DNA from: Hyalangium versicolor
Lineage (GTDB): Bacteria; Myxococcota; Myxococcia; Myxococcales; Myxococcaceae
NCBI RefSeq assembly: GCF_020103695.1
Contig: NZ_JAHXBF010000018.1
Coordinates: 62,001 to 126,000 of the forward strand
Reading direction: 5' to 3'
Length of the DNA stretch: 64,000 nt
Both the position numbers and the translations under genes were made by a program. A model generated the notes under the pieces. The model saw only the letters and a list, made by a program, of their open reading frames with translations. It was not told the origin of the DNA and searched no databases. Of this stretch, positions 1 through 10,200 are shown piece after piece (the stretch's first letter is position 1; each line of letters starts with the position of its first letter).

Positions 1-42
1 CAAACACAACAGTATGCCCACGCATCACCTGGGAGATTCATC

Positions 43-432
43 GTGGGCCACACCTTCAGAGCCAGCATCCTTCTCGTGGAGGACAACGAGGACATCCGAG
101 AAGGGCTGAGCACCCTGCTCGAGGCCGAGCAGTACGACGTCTCCGCATTCAGCTCGGCGGAGGAAGCCCTGATCCGGCTCGAGAAGCAGCGCTTCGACCT
201 GATCATCACGGACTACATGCTGCCCGGCGAGAGCGGGGGATGGATGGTAGAGCAGGCGGCGGCGCGGGGCTGTCTCAGCGGAGCCCGGGTGCTGATGATC
301 ACCGCGCACCCGCGTGTCGTGCCTCCGCCGGGCGTGCGCATCCTTCACAAGCCGCTCGACATCCACGTGTTCCTGCGCGTGGTGGGAGAGGAACTCGCGG
401 CAGGCCATGGGCAGGCGGCGAGGGTAGGCTGA
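43..432 (+). CDS. Stand-alone response regulator receiver domain protein
   Basis: A 129-residue protein that is a single CheY-like receiver domain with no output domain, so it should act by protein-protein contact after phosphorylation. Seen: acidic pocket E13-D14, phospho-acceptor D57 in IITDYMLPG, switch T87 in LMITAH, and K103 in HKPLD. The first acidic position is E rather than D, which is tolerated in the family. The GTG start at 43 is supported by GGGAG at 31-35. No kinase lies next to it, so its partner is unknown. The genes on its left are outside the window. Confidence 0.9.
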   Translation: MGHTFRASILLVEDNEDIREGLSTLLEAEQYDVSAFSSAEEALIRLEKQRFDLIITDYMLPGESGGWMVEQAAARGCLSGARVLMITAHPRVVPPPGVRILHKPLDIHVFLRVVGEELAAGHGQAARVG

Positions 433-496
433 CGCGGCATACGACTCCAGGGGTAGTGTCTATCCCCAGTCGACCCAACGTGTTAGGTTATCCTCC

Positions 497-682
497 ATGA
501 GCAACTCGATGGAGTTCGGCCAGCCGGCCGAGGAGCCTGAGAAGAACCGCTGGGTGTTCGGCCTCCGGGTGCGCATCGAGCCATACCTCAAGGAGTCTCC
601 CGACAATCGGACGCTCACGAAGAAGGCCGCGAAGCCGGATCGTTTTGCTGTCGTCATCAGCACTCCGAAGTTCGATCCGTGA
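497..682 (+). CDS. Small hypothetical protein (61 aa)
   Basis: Not recognised. The frame has strong G/C bias at third codon positions, as in the real genes around it, and ends 15 bases before the convergent kinase gene. The protein is soluble, with an acidic N-terminus and a short stretch reading VFGLRVRIEPYL that could be a beta strand; there is no signal or membrane segment. No clear ribosome binding site precedes the ATG, and the opposite strand is also open here, so the call is tentative. Confidence 0.45.
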   Translation: MSNSMEFGQPAEEPEKNRWVFGLRVRIEPYLKESPDNRTLTKKAAKPDRFAVVISTPKFDP

Positions 683-697
683 GTCCCTGCTTCAGCG

Positions 698-2500
698 TTA
701 CTTCTCCAGGAGAAGGTTGACCTCGATCCGGGTGGCCTGTCCCTCGACCACCGTGATGCGCCGTGTCACCTCCTTGCGAAGCGCGGCGTTGACGAGCCTC
801 ACGATGTGGGGCCCCGCATCCACCGCGAACGGCTTCTCGGGCACGCGTCCCAGCTGCCATCCATCCAGGAACAACATCGCCCCGGGATGGACCCGAAGCT
901 CCAGGGTGCCCTGCCCCGCCTGCAAGGGCTCGTCGAGGACATCCTTCGGTGGCGGTTGACGCACCTGGGGGGGCTTGATCACTGCCGGCAGTTCGACCCC
1001 AGCGTCTCTCGAGGAGTTCTCACCTGTCGTATGGGAATCGTCCGCAGGTGGGGGGTTCTGGGAAACCGTCACGGGAGGCACGGGAGGCCCAGGCGGAGTC
1101 ACCTCAGTCCCATCGGGTGGTGACGTGACGCCCTTCCTCGGGTCGGTCTCCAGCCGGGTGGAAGGTGGAACCGTCGCTTCTCCGCCAGCCTTGAAGGAGT
1201 GGCGCTGCATGAGGACGGCCCCTCCAGCGAGAAACAGCAGGATGCCCACGCGAGCAACCCAGGCCAGGTCCTTCTCGGCGGGAGCCGGAAGCGTGGGCGG
1301 AGGCGGTGCGGGCGGCGTGGGCTCCACTGCTCCGCCACCGACATGGAGCACTTGCCCGCCATTGCGAAGGATGAGCTGTGATGGACGCGCGGCGGCGGTG
1401 AGCTCCAACCCCGAAGCCTCTTCGCCCGAGGGCTGTGACAGCCCCCTCACCATGGCGTTGCCGCCGACGCTCTTTTCTGGGCTCGGCGCAGTGGGCTCGA
1501 GCGGACGCTGCGCGGATGACGCCAGGGCGAGCCGGGGATTGCTGGGTGCGGAGCTATTCGTCTGCAAGGGGGGCACCGGGTTCTCGACGCCCGCGGTCAT
1601 CATGGAGACGATCTGCGCGATCTGCGCGGCCCCCATGGGCTTGCCGGTGGAGACGATGAACTCCTCCAGGTCCGCCTGGAACGACACACAGTCGGGATAG
1701 CGGCGATCCCGCTCCTTGGCGAGAGCCTTCGCCAGGACGCGTTGGATGGCGTCAGGCACATCCGGGCGGCGCTGCAGGACGGGCACCTGCATCTCGAAGA
1801 GGACGGCCTGGACCATGCCGGCCTCCGAGCTCGCGATGAAGGGCTTGAGCCCGGTGAGCAGCTCGTAGAGGACGACGCCCAGCGCATACACATCCGCCCG
1901 AGGATCCAGTGCCTCGTTGCGCAGCTGCTCGGGAGACATGTACGCCAGCTTTCCCTTGAGCACGCCGGTCTGGGTGTGAGGGCTCACGCCCGCCGCCTTG
2001 GCGATGCCGAAGTCCACCACCTTCACGGCGCCCTGCCGGGACAGCAGGATGTTATCGGGGCTGATGTCCCGGTGGATGATGTTCATGGGCTGCCGGGAGA
2101 CAGGATCCGAGAAGGTGTGAGCAAAGGACAATCCCTCGCACGCGGAGGCGACGACACGCGCGCAGAACGCGAGCGGCAGCGCCAGCCCCACCGCGCTCGC
2201 GCGGCGGACGATCTCCCTCAGGTTGGGGCCATCGACATACTCCATGGCCAGGAAGTAGGTGCCCTCAGCCTCACCGAAGTCGAAGATCTGCGCGACGTTG
2301 GGGTGGTTGAGGTGCGCGGCGAGCCGGGCCTCCGTGAGGAACATCTCCACGAAGGTGGCCTCGGTGGCGAGGTGCGGGAGGATGCGCTTGAGCACCAGCA
2401 GCTTCTCGAAGCCCATGGGGCCCGCGGCCTTGGCAAGGAACACCTCCGCCATGCCGCCGGTGGCGAGCTTGTGGATCAAGCGGTACTTGCCGATTTGCAT
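698..2500 (-). CDS. Membrane Ser/Thr protein kinase with C-terminal PEGA domain, likely T6SS-linked
   Basis: A 600-residue Hanks-type kinase. Start chosen at 2500 (MQIGKYRL), since the frame further upstream runs into the neighbouring ompA-like gene. Kinase domain about 5-275: Gly loop ATGGMAEV, catalytic K38, HRDISPDN with D145, DFG at 163-165, and SPEQL as the APE-type motif. A Pro/Ser-rich linker follows, then one membrane helix (around 420-440, GILLFLAGGAVL) and an outer Pro-rich stretch ending in a PEGA domain (about 530-600). It is 22 bases downstream of the OmpA-like gene, and both diverge from the T6SS operon. PpkA-type kinases control T6SS assembly in other bacteria; that role here is inferred from position only. 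Confidence 0.9.
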   Translation of the reverse strand: MQIGKYRLIHKLATGGMAEVFLAKAAGPMGFEKLLVLKRILPHLATEATFVEMFLTEARLAAHLNHPNVAQIFDFGEAEGTYFLAMEYVDGPNLREIVRRASAVGLALPLAFCARVVASACEGLSFAHTFSDPVSRQPMNIIHRDISPDNILLSRQGAVKVVDFGIAKAAGVSPHTQTGVLKGKLAYMSPEQLRNEALDPRADVYALGVVLYELLTGLKPFIASSEAGMVQAVLFEMQVPVLQRRPDVPDAIQRVLAKALAKERDRRYPDCVSFQADLEEFIVSTGKPMGAAQIAQIVSMMTAGVENPVPPLQTNSSAPSNPRLALASSAQRPLEPTAPSPEKSVGGNAMVRGLSQPSGEEASGLELTAAARPSQLILRNGGQVLHVGGGAVEPTPPAPPPPTLPAPAEKDLAWVARVGILLFLAGGAVLMQRHSFKAGGEATVPPSTRLETDPRKGVTSPPDGTEVTPPGPPVPPVTVSQNPPPADDSHTTGENSSRDAGVELPAVIKPPQVRQPPPKDVLDEPLQAGQGTLELRVHPGAMLFLDGWQLGRVPEKPFAVDAGPHIVRLVNAALRKEVTRRITVVEGQATRIEVNLLLEK

Positions 2501-2522
2501 GGCAGCCTTGGGGTTGAGGCGC

Positions 2523-4322
2523 TCACTGCCGGGCGACGATGACGAACTCGATGCGGCGGTTGTTCTCGCGCCCGATGGAGGTGGCGTTGCTGTCGATGGG
2601 GCGGCTCTGGCCGTAGCCCTTCGCCTCCAGCTTGTCGGGAGCGACGCCGTGTTGGATGAGATATTGCCGGACAGCCTCCGCCCGGGCCTGGGACTGTCGC
2701 AGGTTGTCGACCGCACTCCCGCGATCATCGGTATGTGCTCCGACGACGATGAGCGGCAGATCCGGGTGCTCGGTGATGACCTTGGCCGCCCACTCCAGCG
2801 TCGGGAAGGAGCGGCTGTCGATCCGCGGTTGGCCGGGGACGAAGAAGATCTTCTCCATCAGCTCGATTTTCTGGCGCGTGAGCCACACGAGCGGCACCTC
2901 GTGCGAGGGACAGCCATGGTTTTCCGCGGGGCCCGCTGCCTTGGCACACGTGTCGAGCACGTTGGGGATGTTGTCGCGATCCAGGTCCGACTCCGGGCAG
3001 CCCTGACGATCCTTGGGACCGGCCAGGTCCGGGCACTGGTCGACGTCATCCTCGACTTCATCATGGTCTCGATCCTTCAAGGGGCACCCGCGAGAGAGCT
3101 CCGGGCCAGGCTCCGAGGGGCAGACGTCCCGTCCATCCTCGATGCCATCCTTGTCGGCATCGGGCATCGGGCAGCCCTTCCAGGCCGCGACACCGACTTC
3201 CGCGGGGCAGGCGTCCAGCTTGTCCTCGATGCCATCCTTGTCGATGTCCGTCCACGGGCAGCCCTGCCGCTCGGGCGTCCCCGCGTCGTCATCACACATG
3301 TCCTGGCCATTGGGCACCCCGTCGCCGTCTTCGTCCATGTCGGGGCACTCCTCCGCCGTATGATCGAGCTCAGGTGAGCAAGTCACCGACGACTCATCGG
3401 GCAGACGCGGAGGCACCACGCGCCCGAATGACGCTCCGAACAGCACACGGAACAGGGGCGTTCCCGGCGCCGTGCCACTTCCCAATCCGGCCAGGGCAAA
3501 GAACTCCACGGAGGGGTTGAGCAGGTAGCGAGGCCCGAGGAACAACTCCACCGAACTAGGCTGCTTCTCGAGCGGAATGCTGGCGCGCAGATCCAACTCC
3601 CACCGGGTTCGTTGCCCGATCATGGCAAGCGCAAGCCCCATCTGGGCCTCACTTCCGATGGTATCCCGAGCCAGCGCGCTGTCCTGATCATCGTAGGAAT
3701 CGACCTTAGGCCGCACCACGAACCGGGACTCCAGTGCCACGCGAAACCAACCGAAGTGCCGTCCGAACATCAATCGCGGCGCATAACGCAAGCCCGCATC
3801 CCGGGCAAAGCCCGGGGCGCTCCCCACTGGGGGGCCCACTCCCATCTCCAACGCGAAATCCCCCCAAGAGCCCGCTTGCTGAGAGAGCAAGCCGACACGG
3901 GCACTCACCGTCGGAGTGGAGAGCCCGCGAGAGGCCGGCTGCGCGATGTTGTCCTCGGTCAGATTGGCTCCCGTCTGCAGCATGACGACCGGGAGCTGAG
4001 CCCCCAACTCCAGCCAGGAGAAGGGAGCGTACGCCGCAACCAGGTGCATCGTCGCCCGGCTGCCCACGATGGGAGTGGCCTTCCCGCTTCGGGAGACCAC
4101 GAACGGGTTGTGCTGATAATGAGCCACCGAGGAGAAGCGGAAGTCTCCCGCGGGCAACAGCTCGCCCGTTCCAATGAGCAGCGAGCCCGCGGCACCAGGG
4201 TTCAAATCCAGCCGCTCCAGTTCGAATTTCTCGAACAGTGGACGATCCTCCGCGAGGGCAACGGATGATGCGAGCAGGAGCGCGACACCGCATACTCCCA
4301 TTCCAGGCTTGCACTGACTCAT
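2523..4322 (-). CDS. OmpA-family outer membrane protein with thrombospondin type 3 repeats
   Basis: 599 residues. A signal peptide (cleavage near ALA-ED, residue 24) is followed by a beta-rich region to about 320 that looks like an outer membrane barrel. Next come about five Asp-rich calcium-binding thrombospondin type 3 repeats (328-475; units such as DIDKDGIED..DACP), and a C-terminal OmpA peptidoglycan-binding domain (about 480-599, with TDDRGS..N and NNRRIEF). OmpA-C domains tether envelope complexes to the wall. The TssL here lacks such a domain, so this protein could supply anchoring for the T6SS encoded divergently; that is inference. It is co-directional with, and just upstream of, the kinase gene. 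Confidence 0.9.
   Translation of the reverse strand: MSQCKPGMGVCGVALLLASSVALAEDRPLFEKFELERLDLNPGAAGSLLIGTGELLPAGDFRFSSVAHYQHNPFVVSRSGKATPIVGSRATMHLVAAYAPFSWLELGAQLPVVMLQTGANLTEDNIAQPASRGLSTPTVSARVGLLSQQAGSWGDFALEMGVGPPVGSAPGFARDAGLRYAPRLMFGRHFGWFRVALESRFVVRPKVDSYDDQDSALARDTIGSEAQMGLALAMIGQRTRWELDLRASIPLEKQPSSVELFLGPRYLLNPSVEFFALAGLGSGTAPGTPLFRVLFGASFGRVVPPRLPDESSVTCSPELDHTAEECPDMDEDGDGVPNGQDMCDDDAGTPERQGCPWTDIDKDGIEDKLDACPAEVGVAAWKGCPMPDADKDGIEDGRDVCPSEPGPELSRGCPLKDRDHDEVEDDVDQCPDLAGPKDRQGCPESDLDRDNIPNVLDTCAKAAGPAENHGCPSHEVPLVWLTRQKIELMEKIFFVPGQPRIDSRSFPTLEWAAKVITEHPDLPLIVVGAHTDDRGSAVDNLRQSQARAEAVRQYLIQHGVAPDKLEAKGYGQSRPIDSNATSIGRENNRRIEFVIVARQ
3136..3243. repeat. Direct DNA repeat within TSP3-coding region
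   Basis: A 21-base sequence is repeated exactly at 3136-3156 and 3223-3243, a period of 87 bases or 29 codons. This equals one thrombospondin type 3 repeat pair in the OmpA-like protein and suggests recent internal duplication of a repeat unit. Confidence 0.7.
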
Positions 4323-4394
4323 ACGACCTCGCGGCGCGCGCTCTCGGGTGGATGATCAAGAACGTTCACCCCATCCCTGATCCTGGGCAGTAGT

Positions 4395-4409
4395 ACAGGA
4401 CAGTCCTGT
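4395..4409. promoter_or_regulatory. Inverted repeat ACAGGA-N3-TCCTGT in divergent promoter region
   Basis: Perfect 6-bp arms around a 3-base spacer. It lies in the intergenic region between the ompA-like/kinase unit and the T6SS operon, 8 bases from a second, larger palindrome. The geometry suits a dimeric regulator; the protein is not identifiable from sequence. Confidence 0.5.
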
Positions 4410-4417
4410 CAACCGGT

Positions 4418-4435
4418 GTACCACTCGAGTGGTAC
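4418..4435. promoter_or_regulatory. Perfect 18-bp palindrome, probable operator
   Basis: GTACCACTCGAGTGGTAC reads identically on both strands. It sits about 95 bases upstream of the first ompA-like codon and about 120 bases upstream of tssJ, in the only region that can hold promoters for both units. A perfect palindrome of this length without a loop points to a DNA-binding site rather than a terminator. Which gene or genes it controls is not known. Confidence 0.6.
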
Positions 4436-4558
4436 TCACGATTGCTCACGGCTCATCTATACCCCCTGGCCGCGAGTTGATCGCAAAACACATCCAACCG
4501 CCAAACCTGTCTGGCGTTGGATCCACCCATTCCATCCATCGGGATCATGAGCGGGGGC

Positions 4559-5116
4559 ATGTCGAATCTGCAATGGAAACACGCGCGAGCCTCGGTTGCA
4601 TGCGCGCTGCTGGCTCTTCCTGGCTGTGCCGCGCGCAAGGCAACCGCCTGCGACACACCACCTCCGATCTACACACGGGTCGATGCGGCGACGGATGGCG
4701 TCAACCCAGACGCGCTCGGCCGCTCGCTACCCACGGTGGTGCAGTTCCTCCAGCTCAAGGACACCGTCAAGCTGGAGCGGGCGAGTTTCCAGAAGCTCTG
4801 GTCGGAGCCCAAGGAGTTCCTGGGCGAGGATCTGCTGCTCACCTCGGAGTTCACGGTGGCTCCCGGCCGTGAGACGGGGCGCTGGATGAAGCGCGATCCC
4901 AAGGCTCAATTCGTGGCGGCGATCGGGTTGTTCCGCCAGCCGCTCGGCTACTCGTGGCTCGCCGTCGCGAAGCTCCCGCCCGTTCCCGCCAACCAGTGCG
5001 AGGAACAAACCGCGGGGGACCGAGACATCCTTCCCACGTCGCAAGACACACAGCTTCGTTTCAAGCTCCAGGGCTACCAGATCGACTTCCTGCGCCCTTC
5101 GAGGAGAAAGCCATGA
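4559..5116 (+). CDS. tssJ: T6SS outer membrane lipoprotein TssJ
   Basis: A 185-residue lipoprotein; TssJ tethers the TssLM membrane complex to the outer membrane. Seen: short signal with lipobox LALPGC, then a compact beta-rich domain typical of TssJ/VasD with conserved blocks FLQLKD and FVAAIGLFR. In-frame ATGs at 4517 and 4547 would lengthen the N-terminus; 4559 gives the most regular lipoprotein signal. It is the first gene of the T6SS operon and overlaps tssK by four bases (ATGA), so the two are probably translationally coupled. Confidence 0.9.
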   Translation: MSNLQWKHARASVACALLALPGCAARKATACDTPPPIYTRVDAATDGVNPDALGRSLPTVVQFLQLKDTVKLERASFQKLWSEPKEFLGEDLLLTSEFTVAPGRETGRWMKRDPKAQFVAAIGLFRQPLGYSWLAVAKLPPVPANQCEEQTAGDRDILPTSQDTQLRFKLQGYQIDFLRPSRRKP

Positions 5117-6480
5117 GGGCCCCGCAGCGCATCATCTGGTCGGAGGGGATGTTCATGAGTCCCCACCATCTTCAACAACTGGATCTGTATCACGAGACAC
5201 TGGTGGAGAGCCGATTGGGCTCGGTGTGTCTCTACCCGTGGGGAGTGTCGTCCATGCAGTTCGACATGGAGGCGCTCCGCGCTGGACAGGTCAACCTCCT
5301 GGAGTTCCTGGGCGTCCTGCCGGACGGCCTGCCCGTGGCCTTCGAGGCCGGGCACGAGGAGTCGCCCGCGGCGAGGCCCGTGGAAGGCCACTTCCGTCCC
5401 ACGCAACAGATGATGGAGGTGTACCTGGGCATCCCCAAGGAGCGCAGCGACGTCGAGAGCTATGGCGCCGCCGGGAAGCTGGGCGCCAACCCTCGCTTCA
5501 CGCCTCGCAGCCGCCCGGTGGGAGATCTGCACGCCGCCACCTCCGTGGTGCAGATCGCCTTCGCCCAGCGCAACGTGAAGATCCTGTTCGGCGATGAGCC
5601 TCGAGACGACTTCGACTCGATGAAGATCGCCGAACTCACGCGGGACAAGTCGGGGAGCCTGGTGCTCGTCGACAACTACATCCCGCCCGTCCTTCGCATC
5701 AGCGCCTCTCCGTTCATCATGAACGAGCTGCGCTCGCTGCTGCGGCTGCTGGTGTCCAAGCAGCGGCAGCTTGCCTCGCGGCGCCGGCACCGGGACGCCT
5801 CGGCGCTCGAGTTCACCGCCTCTGACGTGACGTTGTTCCTGGAGCTGCATGCCCTCAACGGCATCATCCCCTACCTCTCGCACGTCATCGAGGCGGGCAA
5901 CATGCGCCCGCATGACCTGTACCTGATGTTGAGCCGGTTCGGGGGCCAGCTCTGCACCTTCTCGGCGGACGCGGATCCGGCCTCGATGCCGCCCTTCCAG
6001 TTCACCAACCTCCGCGTCACCTTCGAGGAGATGTTCCGGAAGCTGCTGCAGCTCATGCGCGCGGTGGCCCTGGAGCAGTGCCTCACCGTGCCGATGGAGC
6101 TGGGCTCGGATGGGCTCTACCGCGCGAAGCTCGAGGACGAGCGGATCGAGCGCTGTGGACAGTTCCTGCTCATGGTGCGCAGCGAGCTGCCGGAGCAGGT
6201 CGTCGCGGATCAGCTCCCCAAGCTTTCGAAGCTGGGGAGCTGGTCGGAGATCCAGGGGCTGGTCCAGGCCACCACGCCGGGAGTGCCGCTCCAGGTCACC
6301 TACCGGCCGCCTCCGGAAGTGCCGGTCCGCCCGGGTGCCTCGTACTTCTCGCTCTCGATGCAGGACGGAGGCTGGCGGACGGTGCTGCGAGAGCACGCCG
6401 TCGCCCTCTACCTGCCGCACCCCTTCAGCTCCGCCAACACCTCCATCGAGCTGCTCGCCGTGCCCACCGTGGGCCGGTGA
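5113..6480 (+). CDS. tssK: T6SS baseplate protein TssK
   Basis: 455 residues, the usual TssK length. TssK forms trimers that link the baseplate to the cytoplasmic part of TssL/TssM. Family hallmarks are visible at the N-terminus (IIWSEGMFMSPHHLQQ) and in the middle (LLRLLVSKQRQLA). The start is the ATG in the ATGA overlap with tssJ; open frame further upstream is not coding. The gene runs in the standard J-K-L-M order. Confidence 0.96.
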   Translation: MRAPQRIIWSEGMFMSPHHLQQLDLYHETLVESRLGSVCLYPWGVSSMQFDMEALRAGQVNLLEFLGVLPDGLPVAFEAGHEESPAARPVEGHFRPTQQMMEVYLGIPKERSDVESYGAAGKLGANPRFTPRSRPVGDLHAATSVVQIAFAQRNVKILFGDEPRDDFDSMKIAELTRDKSGSLVLVDNYIPPVLRISASPFIMNELRSLLRLLVSKQRQLASRRRHRDASALEFTASDVTLFLELHALNGIIPYLSHVIEAGNMRPHDLYLMLSRFGGQLCTFSADADPASMPPFQFTNLRVTFEEMFRKLLQLMRAVALEQCLTVPMELGSDGLYRAKLEDERIERCGQFLLMVRSELPEQVVADQLPKLSKLGSWSEIQGLVQATTPGVPLQVTYRPPPEVPVRPGASYFSLSMQDGGWRTVLREHAVALYLPHPFSSANTSIELLAVPTVGR

Positions 6481-6513
6481 GCCACCAGCCCTCCCCCGCC
6501 TCCCGGAATCGAC

Positions 6514-7206
6514 ATGGACCGAGTCAACGAAGTCACCAAGGACTGCTTCGACACCATCATCCGCCTTCGCCAGGCGGAGGCGTCTCAGGTGCCTCCTCCC
6601 GAGGTGCTGAACCATCGCCTCCGCGGCGTCACGGATGAGGTGCTCCGGCGTGCGGCCGTCATGGGCTTCAGCCACCAGGACGCCCAGGACATGGGCTACG
6701 CGCTGGTGGCGCTCATGGACGAGATCGTCCTCAACAAGCCGGAACCTTACCGGCAGTTCTGGATGAGCAACCTGCTGCAGCTCCACTACTTCAACGAGAC
6801 CGTCGCGGGAGAGAGCTTCTTCAACCGCATCAACTCCATCCGCAAGGATCCACACCGCGCGGAGGTGCTGCGGGTCTACTACCTCTGTCTCCTGTTCGGC
6901 TTCCAGGGCCGCTACCGCATCCGCGGGGGTGAGCTCGAGCTGATGAGCCTCATCGACGCCGTCCAGAAGGACCTGGAGCGTGCGCAGCCCTTCGACTTCG
7001 ACGTGCTCGCGCCGCACGGAGAGCGCCCGGTGGAGAACCTGGCGATGGCCCGCCGCCGGCTCTCTCTCACCTCGGCGGCCCTGGTGGCGATGGCGGCCGC
7101 TCTCCTCTTCTACGGAGGGCTCTACTTCGCCCTGGATCGCACGTCCTCCAGCATGCTGCACGACATCGAGCTCCACATGGCCACGGTCGCGAAGGAGGCA
7201 CGGTAA
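6514..7206 (+). CDS. tssL: T6SS inner membrane protein TssL (IcmH/DotU family)
   Basis: 230 residues. A cytoplasmic helical hook domain (about 1-180; motifs YALVALMDE and GRYRI) is followed by one C-terminal membrane helix at 184-206 and a short periplasmic tail. There is no OmpA/peptidoglycan-binding extension, unlike the long TssL variants. Its TAA stop shares one base with the tssM ATG, so the two membrane partners are probably made in a coupled way. Confidence 0.95.
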   Translation: MDRVNEVTKDCFDTIIRLRQAEASQVPPPEVLNHRLRGVTDEVLRRAAVMGFSHQDAQDMGYALVALMDEIVLNKPEPYRQFWMSNLLQLHYFNETVAGESFFNRINSIRKDPHRAEVLRVYYLCLLFGFQGRYRIRGGELELMSLIDAVQKDLERAQPFDFDVLAPHGERPVENLAMARRRLSLTSAALVAMAAALLFYGGLYFALDRTSSSMLHDIELHMATVAKEAR

Positions 7207-10200
7207 TGCTCTACGCCATCGTCGTCCTCCTCCTGGGTGCCATCTGGGGAGGCACCTATTACTTCCACCAGCCCATCATCCCGAGCCTGATCGTCACGGG
7301 CGTGGTGATGTTCTTCACCCTGATGATCGTGCTCGTCCGCCGCCTGCGCGCTCGCGCGAAGAAGAAGAAGGAACAAGCGGCGGAGAAACCTCCCGCGCCT
7401 CCTGCTCCCGAGACAGCCAAGCTGGCTCGCATCGAGCCAGCTCCCGAGATCCAGGCCATGCAGACCGAGTTCGCGCGAGCGGCCTCGGCGCTGAAGACCT
7501 CCAAGCTGTCGCGCGGCGGCCGGGATGCCCTCGCCGCGCTGCCCTGGTACCTGGTCATCGGACCGCCGGACTCCGGCAAGAGCACGGCCTTGCGGAACTC
7601 GGGGCTGAAGTTCCCCTACCTCTCCAACAGGGGCGGCGGCGCCGGCCGGGTCGTGGGGTCGACGCGCCACTGTGACTGGTGGCTCACCAACGAGGCCGTG
7701 TTCCTGGACGCCGCGGGCCGCTACGTCACGGGCGACGAGGACCGCGAGGAGTGGGTCTCCTTCCTCGACACGCTAGGCAAGTACCGCCCTCAGCGTCCGC
7801 TCAACGGGCTCATCGTCACGGTGAGCGTGAACGAGCTGATGGGGGCGGATCCCCAGGCGGCGGGAGAGCTGGGGCAGCGCATCCGCGAGCGGATCGACGA
7901 GCTCACCTCCCGGCTGCGCATCGTGGTGCCCATCTACGTGATGATCACCAAGTGCGACCTGCTCACGGGGTTCGTGGAGATGTTCTCCGACCTGCCTCGC
8001 TCCGAGCGAGGACAGATCTGGGGCTTCACCGTCCCGATGGCCACCCAGCCCGAGGCGCCCACGGAGCTGCTGCTCAAGCGCTTCGACGAGATGACGGGCA
8101 TCCTCGAGCAGCGCTCGGTCCGCCGGCTCGGCCAGGAGCGCCGGCTGGAGACGCGCGAGCGCATCTACCAGTTCCCCCAGCGGTTCGACACGCTCCGCAA
8201 GAACCTCTCGGAGTTCATCCAGCCGCTCTTCCTGGAGAACGTCTTCCAGGACACGCCGGTGATGCGCGGCGTCTACTTCACCAGCGGCACGCAGGAGCTC
8301 CGGACGTTCGATCAGCGTCCGCAACCCACCGCGAGCGACGCCCTGGTCCCCGCCTCGAAGCCCACGGCCGAGACCGCGCTCGAGGGCCGCAGCTTCTTCA
8401 TCTGGGACGTCTTCACCAAGGTCATGTTCCAGGACCAGAAGCTCGCGGTCCGCAGCTCCATGGAGGAGATCCGCCAGCGCAAGCGCCGCTACACCGTGGC
8501 CGGGGCCTGCCTGGCCATCACCGTGGCGCTGCTGGTGCTGCCCACCATCTCCTTCTTCAACAACCGGGACATGCTCCAGGAGGTCCGCGACAGCATCGTC
8601 TCCGTGAAGCTGGAGACCAACGATGACATCACCCGCATCCAGGAACTGAGTCCGCTACAGCAACACCTGGCGAAGCTGAACCGGTACCGGGTGGAGGGAG
8701 CGCCCGTGTGGATGCGCGTGGGCCTGTACAAGGGGGATCCGCTCTTCGCGCTCGCGCAGAAGTTCTACAACGGCCAACTGAAGTGGCTGCTGCTCGGCCG
8801 CCAGCATGAGCGCATCAAGCAGAACCTGGAGCTGTTCGCCGAGAACCAGGATCGCCCGGACTGGAAGCCCAGCAACGAGTCCTACGGCAAGCACTTCGAC
8901 GACCTGAAGATGTACCTGCTCATCACCTACCCACGCACCCCACGCGAGCCGCTGCTCGACGAGTCTCAACAGTCCTGGCTCGTCAAACAGATGATCAAGC
9001 ACTGGGAGGACATCCGCGGCCAGGGCGGCGAGGTGAACCTGGAGCAGGCCATCACCCGGCATGCGCAGACCTATATCGCCATGCTGGCGGCGGATCCCGA
9101 GCAACTGGCCTTCCCTCGAGACGAGCGGGTGATGATCTCCTCGCGGCGAGCGCTCAACCGGGTGCCGCTGGCCACCCTGGAGCTGGAGCGCATCGTCGAG
9201 CAGGCCTCTCGAGAGTACATCGGCGTGTCGCTGGGTGACGCCGTCGGAGCCGTGCCCTTCATGCGCGCCACCAAGCGGGTGCGCGGCGCCTTCACCCGGG
9301 TGGCGTGGGAGGACTGGGTCCGCGCGCGAATGGACTCCTCCTTCCAGGGCTCCGAGGCCTGGGTGCTCAACCGCGACTCCAAGGAGAACGAAGAGGCCAA
9401 CCGCGCGGAGCTCCGCACGCGCTACTACCAGCAATACATCCAGGAATGGACGGACTTCCTCTACTCGGTCAGCGTCGATGCGCCCCAGAACTGGGACCAG
9501 ACCGAGCTGCTCCTGGAGAGCCTCACGCGCGGCAAGCCGCCTCCGATCGGCAAGCTCTTCCGCACGCTCGCCTTCAACGTCCACCTGGAGAGCCCCAAGA
9601 GCGCGGGCGGCACGCTGACCAGCGTGACCAACGCCATCTCCCAGGTCTTCAACAAGAAGCCGCCGGCGCCCCAGGGCAACCCGCTCGTCGATCGCGCGAC
9701 GTCCATCGGCGAGACGGAGCTGGGCCCGGCCGACGTGGAGCGGCACTTCGGAACCCTCTTGTCCTTCATCACCAAGCTCTCGGAGACCACGGACAAGGAA
9801 GAGAAGCTGACGCAGCTCGACTTCTACCAGGACCAGCTCGAGCTGGTGATGGGCACATTGCGCGAGGTGCGTGACAAGCCCAACGAAGCCGGCGTGCTCC
9901 TCGAGAAGCTCGCGTCGACGCGCAACAACGTCGAGCTGCTCATCAAGAGCCAGGAAGGAGGCCACGCCGTTTTCGAGCAGATCCTCCTGCCACCTCTCAA
10001 GCAGGTCCGGACCATCGTCTCGCGGGATGTCTCCGCCCAGAAGAGCCAGAAGTGGTGTGACGAGATCTTCACGCAGTTCACGACGCTGATGTCGCCCCGC
10101 TACCCCTTCAACAAGGACTCGCTGCTGGACGCGCCGCTGCCTGAACTCACGCAGTTCCTCCACCCCACCACCGGCTCCGTGAAGAAGTTCGTCCAGGCCC

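Noticed and set aside
4430..4446. Sigma54-like -24/-12 element before tssJ
   Set aside because: TGG and TTGCT are present, but GG and GC are 11 bases apart instead of the strict 10, and the site overlaps the 18-bp palindrome.
5074..7176. Minus-strand open frame opposite tssK-tssL
   Set aside because: The translation is Glu/His/Arg/Leu-rich without motifs, and tssK and tssL on the plus strand are certain.
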